Shown one piece after another: positions 5,469 through 7,210 of a DNA stretch of 7,210 nt. A program made the translations under genes and the position numbers. Location of the stretch: NCBI GenBank assembly GCA_013002105.1, contig JABDKS010000065.1, positions 1 to 7,210 on the forward strand, read 5' to 3'. The number at the start of each line of letters is the position of its first letter. Position 1 is the first letter of the stretch. The notes under the pieces were generated by a model. It was not told where the DNA came from and made no database searches. It worked only from the letters and a program-made list of their open reading frames with translations. The DNA is from Pirellulaceae bacterium (lineage in GTDB: Bacteria > Planctomycetota > Planctomycetia > Pirellulales > Pirellulaceae).

Positions 5469-6513
5469 TTGTCATCCAGAAGCGCTAACAAGCGAGTTTG
5501 TAAACGATGTCCGAAAACGGGAGGGAAAATTCAGCGATTGAGATGACGTCACTGGATCGCACAGGCAACAGCTTCAGCGGTCGATTACGCGACCGGGGCC
5601 AATGACTTGACCGACTGTCAATGTGTTCAGTGTTGGTTCACCACAACGATGCCGACCCTACGTTTAACGGGTCCGTTCAGCAATTGTGTCAGCGTGATTG
5701 AAGAATACCGCGTCGTGAAATTGGGAAAGACTATGTGAGAGAGCGGCGGTAACGCCCGACTCAGTAGTCAACAGAATTGATTTGGATGCCGCCTGCATCA
5801 AGCTTGCAGAAGTAACGTTCCCACTACGGCAAAATTAAATGAAAGCACGGTAGACAATCTTGTCCGAATCGTTTGTGTCCGAGTCGCCGCAGTTTGCCAA
5901 GCAGGCCCGTTGCTGGAACTCGTACATCAGTGTCTTGATGGCCGCCTGTGTCTTGACGGCCGCGTGTCGTTTTACGAAAGCGAAGTCTAACGAAAGCAAA
6001 GTCGCTGTGCGACTTGTCACCTTGGGTGGCTGCTACGAATTACCGTTTACTGCAGCCGAATGAACTGTCGGTTTTGGGTTCGGCAATTGTCGCCGCGACC
6101 CCGTCAACAAAAGGGCGTCTTGATGGATCTGCTCGATAGGATCTCTTGCCAAATGTGTGAAACAGATTTGGTGAAACCTGGCCATTTCCACTTGGAAAGT
6201 GCCCACAGAGAGGGACGTCATCAATTCGTCCGGAAGAATTCAGCGTCAGCTGCGCCGAATCACTTAACTTCAGCCGAAATATAACCCTTTGAGCAGCATT
6301 GTCAAGCCCGGCCGACGTGAAACACGGCCCTTTTGGGGGGGCAAAAATTCGACTGGCGGAAAAGTCACCGCAATTTGTAGGTTCCGATTAAGCCGTCGAA
6401 TCGGTACAGCCGATTTCTGACGATGTGAACCGCGTTGCCTCCTCCCTTGGCCAGATGGCTAACCACCGGCAACGCTGAACCCCAACCTTTGAAACGATCA
6501 CAGGACAGGCTCG
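5469..6513. other. About 1 kb divergent gap between rho and the thioredoxin-fold gene
   Basis: I find no supportable gene. Frames of 61 to 74 codons occur on both strands between 5835 and 6284, but they overlap each other, lack good ribosome binding sites and show no recognisable domain. The stretch should hold the promoters and leaders of rho (minus) and the thioredoxin-fold gene (plus). Visible structure includes an 18-base hairpin at 5578-5595 (CGGTCG/CGACCG) in the rho leader, short tandem repeats at 5931-5966 and 5974-6005, a small inverted repeat AATCGG/CCGATT at 6399-6415, and a run of seven G at 6335-6341. A TTGACA occurs at 5616-5621 on the minus strand, but no matching -10 box follows at proper spacing, so I do not call a rho promoter. 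Confidence 0.6.
5931..6005. repeat. Two adjacent short tandem duplications
   Basis: The first is an 18-base unit repeated twice (5931-5948 and 5949-5966; TGTCTTGATGGCCGCCTG, then the same with two changes). The second is a 16-base unit repeated twice (5974-5989 and 5990-6005; ACGAAAGCGAAGTCTA, then a close variant). Both sit in the non-coding gap. They look like local duplications, or fragments of a larger repeat family that cannot be judged from one window. Confidence 0.55.
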
Positions 6514-7210
6514 ATGCGAACCGTAGCCCTAAGACTTTTGCCCATCGCCGCCTTTGTCGTGGTCTCGATCAACACCGCCACGGCCGAAATTCCTTGGCAG
6601 ACCAATCTGCGAACCGCCCACGCGAAAGCTCAGGCCGAGGGAAAACTGCTGTTATTGCACTTTTTCAGCGACAATTGTGTGTGGTGTGATCGACTCGAAG
6701 CCGGAGCTTTCCAGTCGGCTGAAGTCAGTCAGGCCGTTGGGAACCAGTTTGTTCCCGTCAAAATTCACGGTGGCAAAAACCCACAACTCACCGAAATGTT
6801 CAAAGTCACGGCATTTCCCACCGACGTGATTGTGACCACCAAAGGTGACACGCTGGTCCATTCGGTGAGTCCACAACAACCCAATCGTTACATTGCTATG
6901 TTGGCCGGTGCCCTGGGCAACACGGCTGCTGCCGCACCGGAACAACGAATCGCCGAGCCACCATCGACGGCACCCGATCTCGCCCAAAACGCTCCGCCGC
7001 AAACCGCACAGGCACCTCCAGCAAAACCACCCGTCACTGCCGCGCCGACTGAATCTCTGGCGATGCAATTGCCTGTGCAAGTTCGCACGAAAGACGCGAC
7101 CGCCGGTCCGCAAGTAAACAATTTTGTCGCCAACGAGCCGCAAACAGAAACACCCGGCGAAACCAACCCCAAAGCCGGCAGCGTCCAAGCAAAGCTAACG
7201 AGCAGTCGTA
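6514..7210 (+). CDS. Secreted thioredoxin-fold protein, 3' end beyond window
   Basis: The frame is open from the ATG at 6514 to the window end: 232 residues with no stop. Residues 1-24 form a signal peptide (basic start, hydrophobic LLPIAAFVVV, cleavage after ATA), so the protein is exported. Residues 25 to about 135 form a thioredoxin-like domain: a helix (LRTAHAKAQAEGK), a strand (LLLLHFFS), the redox motif CVWC at 55-58 followed by DRLE, then VPVKIHGGKNPQL and the cis-Pro in AFPTD (Pro102). This CxWCxxLE form resembles the thioredoxin_7/DsbD-C-terminal type used in thiol-disulfide exchange outside the cytoplasm. From about 138 the chain becomes a Pro/Ala/Gln/Thr-rich, probably unstructured linker, suggesting a further domain or anchor past the window. 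The start is supported by AGGA eight bases upstream. It is transcribed away from rho. Its partner protein cannot be inferred. Confidence 0.88.
   Translation, partial: MRTVALRLLPIAAFVVVSINTATAEIPWQTNLRTAHAKAQAEGKLLLLHFFSDNCVWCDRLEAGAFQSAEVSQAVGNQFVPVKIHGGKNPQLTEMFKVTAFPTDVIVTTKGDTLVHSVSPQQPNRYIAMLAGALGNTAAAAPEQRIAEPPSTAPDLAQNAPPQTAQAPPAKPPVTAAPTESLAMQLPVQVRTKDATAGPQVNNFVANEPQTETPGETNPKAGSVQAKLTSSR

Noticed and set aside
5616..5621. TTGACA on the minus strand as a -35 box for rho
   Set aside because: The sequence 17 bases downstream is CCCCGG-like, with no -10 resemblance.
5835..6284. Several frames of 61-74 codons on both strands
   Set aside because: They overlap one another on opposite strands, contain the tandem repeats and show no recognisable domain or good ribosome binding site.
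6310..6334. GC-rich hairpin GGCCG/CGGCC followed by TTTT, as a possible plus-strand terminator
   Set aside because: The stem has only five pairs with a ten-base loop, the T-run is only four bases before a G run, and no plus-strand gene lies upstream to end.

Overview
The window most likely comes from a planctomycete of the Pirellulaceae (Rhodopirellula-like). This is an inference from several things together: moderate GC content, long spurious antisense ORFs, loosely packed genes with large gaps, a Rho factor with an Arg/Gly-rich N-terminus, and a TVP38-type membrane protein next to a mercuric-reductase-like flavoprotein. No single marker proves it.

Layout from left to right. Positions 1-432 hold no convincing gene, only small inverted and direct repeats. 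Then come three units on the minus strand: a VOC (glyoxalase-fold) metalloenzyme (433-939); a 275-bp spacer with three related short repeats; and a pyridine nucleotide-disulfide oxidoreductase of the mercuric reductase/Lpd type (1215-2834). Upstream of the oxidoreductase lies a decayed TVP38/TMEM64 membrane protein gene (2922-3551), broken by at least two frame changes and an in-frame TGA. Further along the minus strand are a strong intrinsic terminator (3739-3781), a tRNA-Ser(GGA) gene (3806-3888) and rho (4134-5468). These are read in the order rho, tRNA, terminator. A gap of about 1 kb without a supportable gene follows. It separates rho from a divergent plus-strand gene for a secreted thioredoxin-fold protein (6514 onward), which runs off the window end.

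How the genes relate. The TVP38 remnant and the oxidoreductase belong together, because the two domains are often fused or adjacent in other bacteria. Here the membrane half looks dead while the soluble half is intact. The oxidoreductase keeps its FAD site, NAD(P) site and redox cysteine pair, but lacks the C-terminal cysteine pair of true MerA, so a mercury role is doubtful. Rho has a complete RNA-binding and ATPase core. Its usual N-terminal helical domain is replaced by a low-complexity Arg/Gly tract.

I found no CRISPR array, insertion sequence, phage gene or defence system. The points most worth a second look are the Rho N-terminus and Q-loop, the decayed TVP38 gene beside an intact partner, and the unusual D-arm of the tRNA.
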